This document shows positions 9,239 through 20,210 of a DNA stretch of 64,000 nt, piece after piece; the first letter of the stretch is position 1; the number at the start of each line of letters is the position of its first letter. This DNA comes from Crotalaria pallida (lineage: Eukaryota > Streptophyta > Magnoliopsida > Fabales > Fabaceae). The notes under the pieces are model-generated. The model saw only the letters and a program-made list of their open reading frames with translations, searched no databases and was not told where the DNA came from. A program made the translations under genes and the position numbers. Where the stretch lies: NCBI GenBank assembly GCA_037953625.1, contig CM075653.1, positions 3,596,001 to 3,660,000 on the forward strand. The letters run 5' to 3'.

Positions 9239-12200
9239 CTATTCTGTGAAATCTGGACTCAACAAAGTGTCTTCGCCCTCGGAAGAGGCGGCCGAATCCT
9301 TGCACTTCATTTTCTTCACATCTTCCTTGGAAATAATGAAAATCCTCTTCACCATGGTACAGAATTCCCTGCCATATTAAAGGGAGGGGGAAAAAAATTA
9401 GACCAAAGTTCACTAATGAAACAAGTAAAATTACTCACAATGCAGCTACAATAAAAGTGTTAAAATTACTCACGGCCATCGATCATCGCCAACTTGCATC
9501 GTGTCATTTTCATCGTCGGTATAAGTAATCACCCATTTGTTTCGTGCACGAAGCTCTCCCTTAATGTCAAATAATTTCTCAAGCTCGTCTATTAGATCAT
9601 CATAACCATTCAACATAGTCAAATCAACAGCACGGCCAACTGCAACACCTTGCATTTGCACCTTATCAAGCAATTAAGAGTAAATTAAGTCGTCAATCAA
9701 CATGTTATATAAAGATTATGCAGAATGTAACAGTCAAAAAAATAATGTTACACTTAATATCCCTACCCTACCAACCATTCACATGCATAAACTGATAAAA
9801 GCCTGACCAATTTCTTTCTCTTTCAGTATTGCACCATTACATCATATTTGACTTTCCTAGAAAATAAGAAAGGAATCTTTATAATATCACACTAAAACCA
9901 CACATGTGTTTATGTACCTTGGTACGAGTCCTCAGGGACGGTGCAGAGGCCTGCTTGTTCTGCCTCTCGATTGGCGATGCACCAGAAATAATTTGCCTCT
10001 GGTCCTTTTTGGACAGTGAATTATTGAGATTCTGATCACCTTTCTCAGTTTCACATGTAGCAATATGAACAGATTCTTTGGGACCACTAGGAATATTAAT
10101 AGCTCTAAAATCCTTCTCAGGAATTGCAACATTATTAGCAGATTTACTACTTAAATTAACTCCAAATACCCAGATATCGGTGCGATTCTCAGTCTTCAAA
10201 CCATTTTCAACTTGATCATGCGCCGAACCGTTGCTTGGCCTAGACGTAGCACGAGTGCAACCTGTGTTAGATGATTGTGACGCCGCAACAGACTTGTTTT
10301 TGGAGTCGGGAAAAAGGTTCGAAGGGACATTATTCAAATGTGGAGACGGAGACGAAGGCCACATTCCTTCCATGCGGGCTCTAGAAGAGCTGACAGGGTT
10401 GGTATTGGTTGGTTTGCTGCCATTAATTTCTTTCTGCCTCATTGACCACGTGACGTGGTTTTCTTTGCTTTGAACTTCGCCAGCACCACCTAGTTGTGCA
10501 GGCTCATGTGACAAGGTTGACCCATGGTACCAGAAAGTCGAAGCAGGAGAATTCGGACCAATTTCTATATCAATCCATCAATAACATAGTTTAAGTCAAT
10601 GCCTAGTGAATAAACAACTTATTAAGAGAACAACAAAAACAACAACCAAGCCTTTGTCCCACTAGGTAGGGTCGGCTAACTTATTCAGAAAAATTTGATA
10701 AAAAATTAAATTTAATTAAATTCTCGACCTACCAGAAGTTTGAACATCAGCAGGCCTGGATCTTTTACTCTTCACCACTGGTTGAGGAACATTTACAGTA
10801 GTAGAGGGTACAAAAGGCTCTATCTCCCAAGCAGAAACCCTCTCCGGCCTAGGAATCGATGCCGATTCATCCCATTGAACCTATGTAAAATTTCTGATTT
10901 AGAGAATAAAATTCACAAAATAGCGAAATCAGATAGAAATATTTAGGACTAAGTTCAACAACCTTCAATGAACGCCACTGAGAGTTCGACCATCCTGGAG
11001 ATACATCCCCAACACCGACAATAGTACCAGTAAACCTGACCAAATAATTGCATCAATAAGCCAACAAAATGATTAAAACTTGAATTTTAAGGTTACACTC
11101 AGTGATCATAGTAGTAACTGTTAACAAGAGATACCTTCTCTCAGGTGAGTCCTCAACCTCAAATCTCATCTTGAAGCGCATGCCAACCGAAAACTTGTTG
11201 TTAACCGCCTCCAGATATTTGTTCAGACCAATAATAAACTGGCTAGTCCTGAATGAACCAAGAGTCATGTTTAGTAAGAGTAACACAAACATAATAGGTT
11301 AACAAGTAACAACATAGATACAACGATTCAAGGTGTTGAGTGTTGACATGCCTTGGTTTGTAATAAACTACGAACATGGTTCGAGTCATAACAGCATGGG
11401 AAGCAGTGGCAAGCACCCCAAGGTGCATGCTCTGGCTTGATATAACAGACGAAGGCATCGGACTTTGCTGCCGAGCGAGACGCCTAACACCAACTCTCAG
11501 TTCACCGTTCTCTCCCCTGCAAGAATCAAATCAAGACCAAAATTCAGACAACTAGGCACAACATCAATAAGCAGGGAATCATTAATGGTAATAAAAAGAT
11601 TTTTTCTAGGTAAAGATTCAAAAATACCTTAGAAACACAAAAGCATCACCAGCAACCAATCTTTTGGAAGTCACAAATGTACTCCATCCAGTTGTAAGCA
11701 AGTGCCTCCTTGGTTGACCTGATCATAAGCAAAATGCTCATTAAGACTATGTTCCCTAGCATTACTCATTTTATGATATCATACTCGTTAACTCCGAAAT
11801 TTGAATATGGAGCTAAAACATTAAATCTTAAAAGAAGATTTCCAATATCAAAACAAAATTACCTCGGAAAATATGCTTAAACTTCCACTCAAAACCATGA
11901 AGATCCTTGGCTACTAACTCCTGTGTAGGGGTTTGTTGGGTCATGTCCTGCAACATATAAATAGAAAGCACCAAAGTAAAGGAAACAATATTGTTAAGTA
12001 TATAGATACAGAATCAGCCTTAGCTTAAGGAGATAAATACCAATTGAGGTAAGCACTCGGTAGCATGCCGGCGCAGAACCGAAAATCCTCCATGCGTGCT
12101 AGTATCGGATGCGGTTAATATTTTGCTGAACGAGTGAAAGGTCTGTTTCTGAGTCTCAGGTGGACATGGATCAGGACTGGTAGGCTCATTTTGCTGAATA

Positions 12201-13320
12201 AAAAACCACATAATCAAAAACCCTGAGATTATGATTCAAGAAAAAGAAAAAAAAAACAAGTAGCTGAAGAAATCGAATCAAATAAAGCATAATATGAAAC
12301 AATTGACTAGCAATAAGGGAAATTTGGTTCAGAAATTTAATCTCATTCTCTAAGTAACCAATTGGATCCACGACAAGACATAAGTTAAAAAAGATAGGAG
12401 ACAAAAATATTCTCACATCTGATTCTGGAAGTAAAGTGATACGAGCATAAACTTCATCAGTTTCTTGTTCAGCCTACAAAAAAATTTAACAAAACCATAT
12501 GATAAAAAAAATAAATACAAATATAGAGTACATAATAATCATCAAACAAGGACAAAATAAAACAGCACAAAAAGGGAAATCAATCAAACATTAGTACCAA
12601 CAACTGAATGTGCATAACACGGCAGAGAATCTTGGAAGGGAGATTGAAACGTGGAATCTGCTGGTTCAGTTCCTGATTTGTTGATGCTTGCAACTGCCAA
12701 AAATAACCAAAAAGAAAAAAACACCCGAGAAGTCCAAAAGTTTTATCAACAAGTACAACAAAGGAAAGTGGCTGATTGAAAGCAATAGAACCCAAAAATA
12801 GTAAAAATAAAAATAAAAAATAAATAAAAAGAAGCATACTTGTTCCATGTGACCTTGGGGGAAGTAATAAACTCTCTCTTCAGCCAGAGGAACATCCACC
12901 AAAGGCCCTGCACATAACTTCCATAGCTGTGTGTACAGATCATCATCTCCATAACCTAACCAAACACAAATCAAAAATAAATAATGAATAAAAAACAAGA
13001 AAATTCCAACCTTATTTTCCTCAAACTAAGAAAGAGAATAAACAAAACAAAACAAAGAAAATAAGAATCATAGAAGGCTAATGCTATCTGCTTGGTTTCT
13101 CAGAAAGTTAAGAACTTTTCTCTCTAACTCTTCTCTCAAAACTGCCCCACTGAAGAAAAACACAACCATAATTGCATAATCTTTCTTCAAAAGAACAATA
13201 AACCTCGTAAACTGCTAAAAAAAAGCATTTTTTTCCCTTTGCTTAGCTCTTCAACTTTCTCAGTATAACCAAACAGAGCAATTCAACCACCCTTTTAAGC
13301 CATTAACCTGATTCTGCCAT
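9239..13320 (-). CDS. ARF9-like: Auxin response factor, ARF9-like (ARF1/ARF9 repressor-type clade)
   Basis: Coding exons in order: 13308-13320, 12840-12955, 12598-12693, 12417-12473, 12041-12193, 11863-11947, 11628-11718, 11352-11516, 11135-11248, 10963-11035, 10733-10880, 9918-10564, 9474-9661, 9239-9368. They sum to 2076 nt, 691 residues, every join in frame. The protein is a nuclear transcription factor that binds auxin response elements. The N-terminal dimerisation region contains LYTQLWKLCAGPLVDVP. The B3 DNA-binding domain is at about 114-216, with GQPRRHLLTTGW at 174-185. The Auxin_resp region is about 240-320 (SVGMRFKMRFE), and a Ser/Asn/Pro-rich middle region spans 371-586. The C-terminal PB1 domain is about 586-670, with its basic Lys and a DDENDTMQVGDDRWP acidic loop. 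The middle region lacks the Gln richness of activator ARFs, which with the ARF9-like text suggests a repressor. A WVFGVNL segment at 502-508 resembles the RLFG-type repression motif. The start is chosen because ATGGCAGAATCAG|GT splices in frame to exon 2. Confidence 0.93.
10625..10690. repeat. SINE-like fragment in an ARF intron
   Basis: Within the intron between exons 11 and 12 the text AACAACCAAGCCTTTGTCCC followed by CACTAGGTAGGGTCGGCTAA matches the widespread plant 'Au'-type SINE end as I know it. The copy is short and lacks a recognisable promoter box. Confidence 0.5.
11249..11351 (-). other. GC-AG intron of the ARF gene
   Basis: The donor reads AAACCAAG|GCATGTC and the acceptor TTCATTCAG|GACTAGCC. 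The only join that keeps the conserved text YYKPR-TSQFI is at GC. Using the nearby GT (GCAT|GTCAAC) gives an immediate stop. All the other ARF introns placed here are GT-AG. Confidence 0.85.
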
Positions 13321-13935
13321 TCAAACACACCAAGTAGAAGAAGTAAAGCAAAGCCAACCCCCTTTGAACAAATACTACAAAAGCTGAAACAACAACAACA
13401 AGCTCCTTCTTCACTATGCAGCAGCAGCTACAATAGATGATATTACCATAATACCCATGTGAGAGATAGAGATAGATAGAGAGGCAGTTATACTATGTGG
13501 TAGTAAATGAACATGAAACTGTTTTTCACACTTTGGTATTCTGTAACGAACGTGAAACTGTCACTGAATTTATCTTCTTCTGCCACTTTAACTGTTTCAA
13601 AAACAAAAACCAAACCAAAACAAAAGCAACCACTTTAACTCTATCCCTATGCTTCTTCTTCTGATGGTGATGTTGCTATTAATATTTGGTATCACAATAA
13701 TAATGATACTATATTGTGTTCTTCTTCATCATCATCATCATCATCATTTTCTTCATCTCTCTTTCTTTGTCTTTCTGTCTCTCTTTCTTCCCTCTTCTCA
13801 TTTGTGTATTTACAACAATATATGTTTGTTTCTCTCTCTACTTGCTTCTCTTGTTTATAGATACAGCTTACCATACTGTGTGAGATTTATTTATTCCCCG
13901 CAAGCTCGTTGGCCACGATTTTGGTACGACCAAAG
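13321..13935 (-). promoter_or_regulatory. ARF 5' leader with upstream ORFs
   Basis: On the gene strand this is a GA-rich leader of roughly 600 nt if the TATA box near 13960 is used. It holds a 60-codon upstream ORF (13692-13874). It also has a run of seven consecutive ATG triplets (13723-13743) that opens a very short ORF ending in TAG. A TGTCTC core (auxin response element) sits on the plus strand at 13776-13781, but inside a CT-rich tract, so it may be chance. Confidence 0.5.
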
Positions 13936-13958
13936 TTTATTTTATTACTCGCTCAGGT

Positions 13959-13968
13959 CTTATATATA
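13959..13968 (-). promoter_or_regulatory. Candidate ARF TATA box
   Basis: The gene strand reads CTATATATAAG here, a strong plant TATA form, about 640 bp upstream of the start codon. The start site would be near 13930. Confidence 0.5.
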
Positions 13969-13969
13969 G

Positions 13970-14539
13970 GGCATACTTAACCGTGTTCCCTGAACCAAGG
14001 AAATTTGTTACTTTTGTGAATTTTATGAAAATATATTGTAATATTACAATTTTAGCCCTCCATTTTACTTGGAAAGTTCACATTCATTAATGAATAACAA
14101 AAAAAAACATAGTTTGTCAAAACATTTAATAAAGGCAAAAAGAAAAAAAACAATTAATGATGCATAGAAAATATAAATTGTCTTATATATAAGACCAAAG
14201 ACTTCTTCTAGAACGTAACTTGCATAGGACAAGAGGGATTACTAATTGTAAGGGTTTTTCTATCCCAAAAGAGTATAACACATTAATCAAACTTAAAAAA
14301 AATAAAATAATAAATTATGTATTTAATAGTTAAAAAAATAATATTTTAAATTTTCTATATTTCTATGATTGTTTATTTTATAGATAGATTAAACATATTT
14401 TTAAGAAAAAGTTAACTATTTTTTTTAAATTTATTTTATTTTTAATGTTATTTTTCTAAAATATTCCGAGAAGGTGATTTATCTCAATTAATTTCTATTT
14501 TATTCTCAATGCTATATGACTAAAATTTATAGAGTTTAA
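13970..14539. other. AT-rich upstream intergenic DNA
   Basis: ARF upstream flank. I see no gene or bounded element, only A/T runs. Confidence 0.4.
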
Positions 14540-14680
14540 TATGTGTGCACTTACAGTGTATTCAGTACATCATTCACCGTTCATTTGCATTACTTTTATT
14601 TAGAAGCTAATAACCATACACCCTTGGATGGTGGATGATGTACTGAAAGTGTAAATCTTTACATTGTCAGTGTACAAACT
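14540..14680. repeat. MITE, foldback family A (copy 1)
   Basis: Imperfect inverted repeat. The left arm reads CAGTGTATTCAGTACATCAT and the right arm, reversed, reads CACTTTCAGTACATCATCC. The same text with the same symmetry occurs at 18301-18822 and 40693-40848. Ends are approximate. Confidence 0.6.
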
Positions 14681-14908
14681 ATTTTCTCAAATTCATATAT
14701 ATACTTTTTCATAAATTTGAGAAAATTAAATACAATCAACTAATCTTTTTAATAATCGTGAAATTAGTTTTTTTTCTTATATTTCAAATCGGAAAGAGTG
14801 CTATTTTTTTATTTTAATTAAAAATTATAACTACGTATCCAAAAATAATTAATCTAATGGATTTCCCTTTTCAATATACACTTATTTTTTTAAAGTAAAG
14901 TTAATGAT

Positions 14909-15030
14909 TAATCCCGCTGGGAGAGCCAGCCACGCAGCTTGCTCCGTATTAGTCTCAAGGACTCCCCTGATATTAAGGGTGCTATTAGGGATACCGATAG
15001 TTCCGCAAGGAATTCGGACAAAAAAAAAAG
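14909..15030 (+). repeat. 5'-truncated tRNA-type SINE (same family as 39193-39410)
   Basis: The body CGCTGGGAGAG...TTAGTCTCAAGGA...TATTAAGGGTGCT matches the minus-strand SINE at 39193-39410. It ends in a ten-base A run and is flanked by GTTAATGAT at 14900-14908 and 15031-15039. The promoter head is missing, so this copy is truncated at its 5' end. Confidence 0.75.
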
Positions 15031-15039
15031 GTTAATGAT

Positions 15040-15751
15040 CAATTTGATCTTGCCATCAACTTATTCCTTTAAACAATTTGCTTGAATCTAAAAAAAAAGA
15101 GATTGAATTTGTTATCAAGCTCAATATTTAAAGAACTTATGCGTTTGGACAATTTTTGGTTGAAATATTAAATTTGGTGACATGATAAACAATTTTTAAG
15201 GAGTTTCTTAACCTATGTATCCGTATTTCGTATATACGACAAATAATTACAAATATTAAAGCTGCATTAAAAATTTAAAATATCATATTTTAATTTATTA
15301 AGTACATCATTTTTTTTTAAAAATCATTTTTTTAAAAAAAAATTGATTATATTAGCTACTACTTCCTCCATTTTATATTATTTGCCTTTTTAAAAAAAAA
15401 ATTGTTTTTGTTTATTTGTCTCATTTAAAAGTTTAAGATTGTAATAAATGTTATTTTTCATGTTTACTCCTATTTAATAGAATATTGATTTACATAAGTA
15501 ATGAAAGAGAGAAAAATAGTATATTAAGAAAAAAAATATAATTAATTTATTGAAAATCAAATTAATCATTTAAAGGATATGCTTTTTTTTATGGAACAAA
15601 TAAATATGAAGAAAGGGCATTTATGAAAGGCTTAATTATGTACCAGTTCTTAAACTTTAGGGTCATTTTGTCGCATACCTTTGTTCTCTTTTTCTTTCAA
15701 TGTATGACTTTCCGAAATTACTTATGGATTTGCCATCAGCCCCTGCTACTA
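15040..15751. other. AT-rich intergenic DNA
   Basis: No gene seen. A degenerate CTCC-type MITE end lies at about 15365 (CTTCCTCCATTTTATATT). Confidence 0.4.
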
Positions 15752-15759
15752 ATTCTGAC

Positions 15760-16704
15760 TAGGGATGACAACGGGGCGGGGAATAGGCGGGGAGTACTTT
15801 CTCATTCCCCATTCTCGGATTTCATTTCCTCCTCATCCCCATCCCCAAACTCCATCCTGGGGAGAGATGGTTCCCCATCCCCATTCCCGACCACCCCACG
15901 GATCCCCATGGTTACCCACAGGGAACCTAAACTTATGCAAAATATTTAAAAAGTATCATAGTTTTAATTTGATCCGATAAAAAATTAACCCTGCTGAATA
16001 GAATTTTTAAACCTGTATACCGTAGAAAAAATAATCATTAAAATTCAAAAAATTCAATAAAAAATATGATAAAACTAAACAAAGGTATTAAATGATAGCA
16101 TTGTCATCCACATACACAAAACACTTAAGGAATCCAAAAGTGTCATCAAAATTGAGATTAAAGCAAAATTACAAACTGAAATAATATTTCAATAAAAAAA
16201 ACTTTAAATTCATAGTTGATTTTTTGCTTTCAACAATGTGGCTGAGGTTTTCATTAGGCACATTGTTGCTTTAAATTCGTAGAACTGTAGTCTGTAAAAT
16301 AGTAGAAGAGAGAAGAAGGGAGTCTAGAAAGTATAGAACGAAGAAGAATGAGAAGAAGTAGGATAATATATAGGGCATCTAATTTGTGAATTTCTAATTT
16401 TCTATTCTAACTTTTTAATTCAGCAGTCTAATGTATTTTTTTAAATTATTATTATTATTATCATTATAATAGATTTGAAATTACAAAAACACCTAATATT
16501 AAATCTATATACAAATAAATTTATAAAGGCATATGTGTAAATGTTCGGGGACGGGGGAACAAATCCCATTCTCCGCCACGAAATTATACCGGGAGAATTT
16601 CTCCCCCATCCCCGTCTCCACGGAGAAAAGTCCCCGCTCGTGGGGCCCCAAACAGGGCAGTCCCCGTAGGGATCCCTATTCACGGTATGAAATTGTCATC
16701 CCTA
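15760..16704. mobile_element. Non-autonomous hAT-like transposon
   Basis: Both ends carry the same 12-bp terminal inverted repeat TAGGGATGACAA. The element is flanked by the 8-bp duplication ATTCTGAC at 15752-15759 and 16705-16712; an 8-bp duplication is the hAT signature. Both subterminal zones are strikingly GC-rich with repeated CCCCATCCCC and its complement, while the core is AT-rich and non-coding. Length 945 bp, no transposase. Confidence 0.85.
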
Positions 16705-16712
16705 ATTCTGAC

Positions 16713-18018
16713 CAAATCAAGGAGGTTAACCACATGATACCCCATGGACGAATACCTTTTTTTAATTAAAAAACTAAAAAAAACTAATATTTTTAGTTTT
16801 TTAGTTTTGACTTTGAAAGGATTTTAAAGGATTAAAGAGATGGGTAGTCTTCGTCCACATGACACCACATGGCTAATCTCTTTTGTCTGATTATGATTCC
16901 GGTGACACATATCAGCAAAATTTGGTTGGAAATTAATAGCAAGGATATATGACAAACTCGAAGGTAATTTCGGAAAATCAGACATCATAAAACAAAGAAC
17001 AAGGATATTTTGCAAAACGATTTCAAAATTTAAGAATTAGACACATAATTAAGCTTTTAAAAAATAATTTTACTATCGTCATTTTAAAAACTCAATACAA
17101 CATTAATTACTATTTTTACAAATTTACATCATTTAGTAATAAATAGAAGAGATAACAAGGGAAGAAAAAATAATTAATTATTATAAATAAATAAAAATCA
17201 AAATAAATTTTAAAATATTGATTTATTAAAAAATGCTTTAAATATAGTACTTTTTATTTCATGTGTTACATTGACAATTTTAAACAAAGAGGTAAAATTC
17301 CATGGACGTGATGCATGGATGGGGAAAGTCTTTTGCTATAGTACTCTTTTCGGTTCAGATTTTGTTGAGAAATTTATTTTTGTTAGTTAATTTTGTTAAT
17401 GAGATTAAAAATAATATTTTTAATATATATTTTTTAAATTATGAATATAATTTTTATTGAGATATTAAAAATGTTGACTTAATATAAGATATTTTTTTTT
17501 AAAAACTAATTAAACATTATTGAAAATTGAAATAATATCTTACATTTAAGATTTAATCAAAGGTAATAATAGTATAATAGTATATGAATAAAAAATTACT
17601 CTCTCCATTTCATATTTTTTAGCTTTTTAGACTTTTTTTCCATTCAATAATTTTTGTCCTTTTATAATTTCAATGCTTAATTATTTTTTAAAAAATGTTA
17701 ATCCTTTATTCAATCATTTGTTTTTTTCTCATTAATTCTATTTTTCTATTCTCTCTCATCCGCAAACTATTATACATTATTTAATGGACACACTTCAATA
17801 AGAATTAAATAGGGACATTTTAAATAAAATACATATAAAATTTATAATAATAAGCATTTTTTTAATATGCGTGCTCAACCCTAAAAAAAGCAAAAGATAT
17901 GGGATAGACAAAGTAATTTGTAAGCTGATTTATTATAAATATTAACGGGTCTTGCTAAATACACGTTATTTCATGTTTCAAGAATATAAAAAAAATCTAT
18001 TTTTCAGTGATTATCTAT
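16713..18018. other. AT-rich intergenic DNA
   Basis: No gene. A CTCTCCATTTCATATTTT MITE-like start lies near 17600, and a GGGTCTTGCTAA start of another MITE family near 17946, both without a clear partner end. Confidence 0.4.
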
Positions 18019-18020
18019 TA

Positions 18021-18300
18021 CTCCATCCGATCTAATATATAAGATCTTTTTAAAGTTTTTATTTTGGTTTTATTTATAATATTTTATTTTAATTTTTAAT
18101 ATTATTTAATTATTTTTTTCTACAACACCCTTATTAACTCAACATGTTTTAAAATCTCAATAATATTTATAGTGGTAGTTTTGAAAAATATATCAAATTT
18201 TCATATTTCCAATGTTACTAATAAATTTAATTACATTTCCTTTATCAAAATTAAAAATTCCAAAAATATCTTATATATAAAATAAAAAGATAAAATGGAG
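18021..18300. repeat. Stowaway-like MITE candidate
   Basis: Starts CTCCATCCGATCTAATATAT after TA and ends ATAAAATGGAG before AA. The ends are inverted relatives and the inner text matches other CTCC-family copies in this window. The superfamily is inferred from the CTCC ends and TA flank. Confidence 0.5.
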
Positions 18301-18822
18301 AATGTACCAACAGTGTAAAGGTGTTTTACACCAATAGTACATCATCTACCCTTCATCCATGTATGATCGTTGACTTTTATATTAAAGTAATTTATATAAA
18401 TGGTGGATGCAGGCCCGGCCCTGGGGGTGGACATTGAGAGCCACCGCCCAGGGCCCAAAAATTTTTTTAATAGTACTTATACTTAAAAAAAATTAATAGT
18501 TGCATATTTTTTATCTTTCAATTATTAATAGTTTAGCATAATATTTTAATTTATTTTTTTATTTGCTCATTTGACTTAAGGAAGATTGGAGTTCGAACAT
18601 AGCAGAGAAGGAAACTAGGATGAAGGTCATTCAGATAGTCTTGAGCAAAGGTGAATTAAGTGACAACTTCTTATTGGTTTAAGAGAATGTTGCATAGCAA
18701 CAATCCAATTTTAGATTGCATATTAGAAATCTCCAAAAAAAATTCGCCCTAGGGTCCAAGATAGGTTAGGACCGGTCTGGGTGGATGATGACGTAAAAAA
18801 CTTTAAACCGTCAATGCATACC
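18301..18822. repeat. MITE, foldback family A (copy 2), split by a hAT insertion
   Basis: The left arm has GTGTAAAGGTGTTTTACACC and then AGTACATCATCTACCC. The right arm (18780-18822) has GGTGGATGATGACGTAAAA. Removing 18410-18779 plus one target copy leaves a continuous family-A element. Confidence 0.65.
18410..18779. mobile_element. Non-autonomous hAT-like element nested in a MITE
   Basis: 370 bp, flanked by the identical 8-bp duplication GGTGGATG at 18402-18409 and 18780-18787. Ends are CAGGCCCGGCCC and, reversed, CAGACCGGTCCT. The subterminal phrase CCGCCCAGGGCCCAAAAATT is typical of plant hAT elements as I know them. No coding sequence. Confidence 0.85.
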
Positions 18823-18829
18823 ATTAATC

Positions 18830-19608
18830 TCAAATAAAAAATATATATTTGATTTCTTAAGTGCATAAAAGATAATTATTACTGTAGGATATTGGTAGAA
18901 ATATATACGAAGCTGCTCTGAAAATTTGTAGCAACACGTGAACCATACGCCATGTGAAGGAGGGATGTAGGAAGGAGTAGTAAAAATGGGAAAAAAACAG
19001 GAACCATTTGATAACGACTGCGGGCAATAATCCCATCATCGCTGATTGACTTAACGACTTGGTACATCTCCCGTTATCTTTAACGCCGTTTTAGACTTTT
19101 CCCCGTTACTTTCTGTGTCCCCTTCGTGGCAGACAAACGTACTGGCTCGAGTAAACCCGGCAGCAGAACAACCAGAGATTTCTTTTTTTCTCTTTTTTTT
19201 TTTCTATATATCTAATACTCCCTCCCATTCATTACTTAAAGTTTTTTTTGGACTCTTAAATATAGATTAAGAAATAAGTAAATGACGTAAGAATTTGATA
19301 TATTTTAATTAAATTATGCTCATTTAATAATATTAGAGAATAATAATAAATGTATGAAGATTATATCAAAGAGAGATGAAGACAAAGGTAGTGAAAAAGA
19401 GAATGCAATAAATAAAAACATACTTGAAAAAAGAAGTAAACATACTTGAAAAAAGAAGTATAAATGAATATTGAGTATGTAAAAAAAACATAATTTATAG
19501 GACAAAATGAAACATAACTTATAGGACAGATAAATTACTATATGGTCACATTATGGCTGCCTGAAGAAGAAGAAGAAGCTAAACTACTTCACCTCTCATG
19601 AATTTGTA
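18830..19608. other. Intergenic DNA
   Basis: No supportable gene. A CTCCCTCCCATTCATTACTT MITE start occurs near 19218, and a 23-bp phrase is tandemly repeated at 19421-19460 (cttgaaaaaagaagta). Confidence 0.4.
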
Positions 19609-19904
19609 TTCCCTCCTATCTTAAATGTAAGTTTTTTATACTAGAAGATCTTATTAACAAGTGTTTTAACATTACTAGAAAAGAAAATTTAGTTATAAGT
19701 TAATTATACTTCATTTTTCGGAATCATCAAGAAACACAATTTTCAACAACATTTAACTACATTTGTATATTTAATGCCTTAAGACAAGGGCACTTATTAG
19801 CATTTCTCTTACTAAAAAAACATGTTTTTTAAGAAAGTTAATTGTATTATCAGAGATTTTGAAAATGTAAACATTTGATATACTTTTTCAAAATTACTCT
19901 TATA

Positions 19905-20154
19905 CTCCATCTGGACCCTTTGAGGGTTTTTATTTTGGTTCTATTTATAAGACCCCTATTTCAATATTCAACAACATTTAATTACTTCTTTTCACAAACA
20001 CTCTTATTAAGTCAACACTTTTTAAAGTTCCAATAATAATCATAGGGGTAGTTTTATAAAAGTATATCAAATTTTCACATTTTCACAAATTTAACCACTT
20101 TCCTTGATGGGAGTGAAAAACTCCAAAAAGTCTTATAAGTAGGTCCAGAGGAAG
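19905..20154. repeat. Stowaway-like MITE candidate
   Basis: Begins CTCCATCTGGACCCTTTGAG after TA. Ends TTATAAGTAGGTCCAGAGGA, so both ends carry the inverted phrase TGGACC. Confidence 0.5.
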
Positions 20155-20210
20155 TAATTATTATTAAAAATCTAAAAAATGTTGAGTAAATAAAGTTTGT
20201 AAAAAATAAG

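Noticed and set aside
13776..13781. TGTCTC as a functional auxin response element of the ARF gene
   Set aside because: A single six-base match inside a CT-rich tract is expected by chance; mentioned only as a possibility.
13649..13969. 106-codon plus-strand ORF upstream of the ARF gene
   Set aside because: It is Leu/His/Phe/Ser low-complexity text from CT and CAT repeats, overlaps the ARF leader and has no domain.
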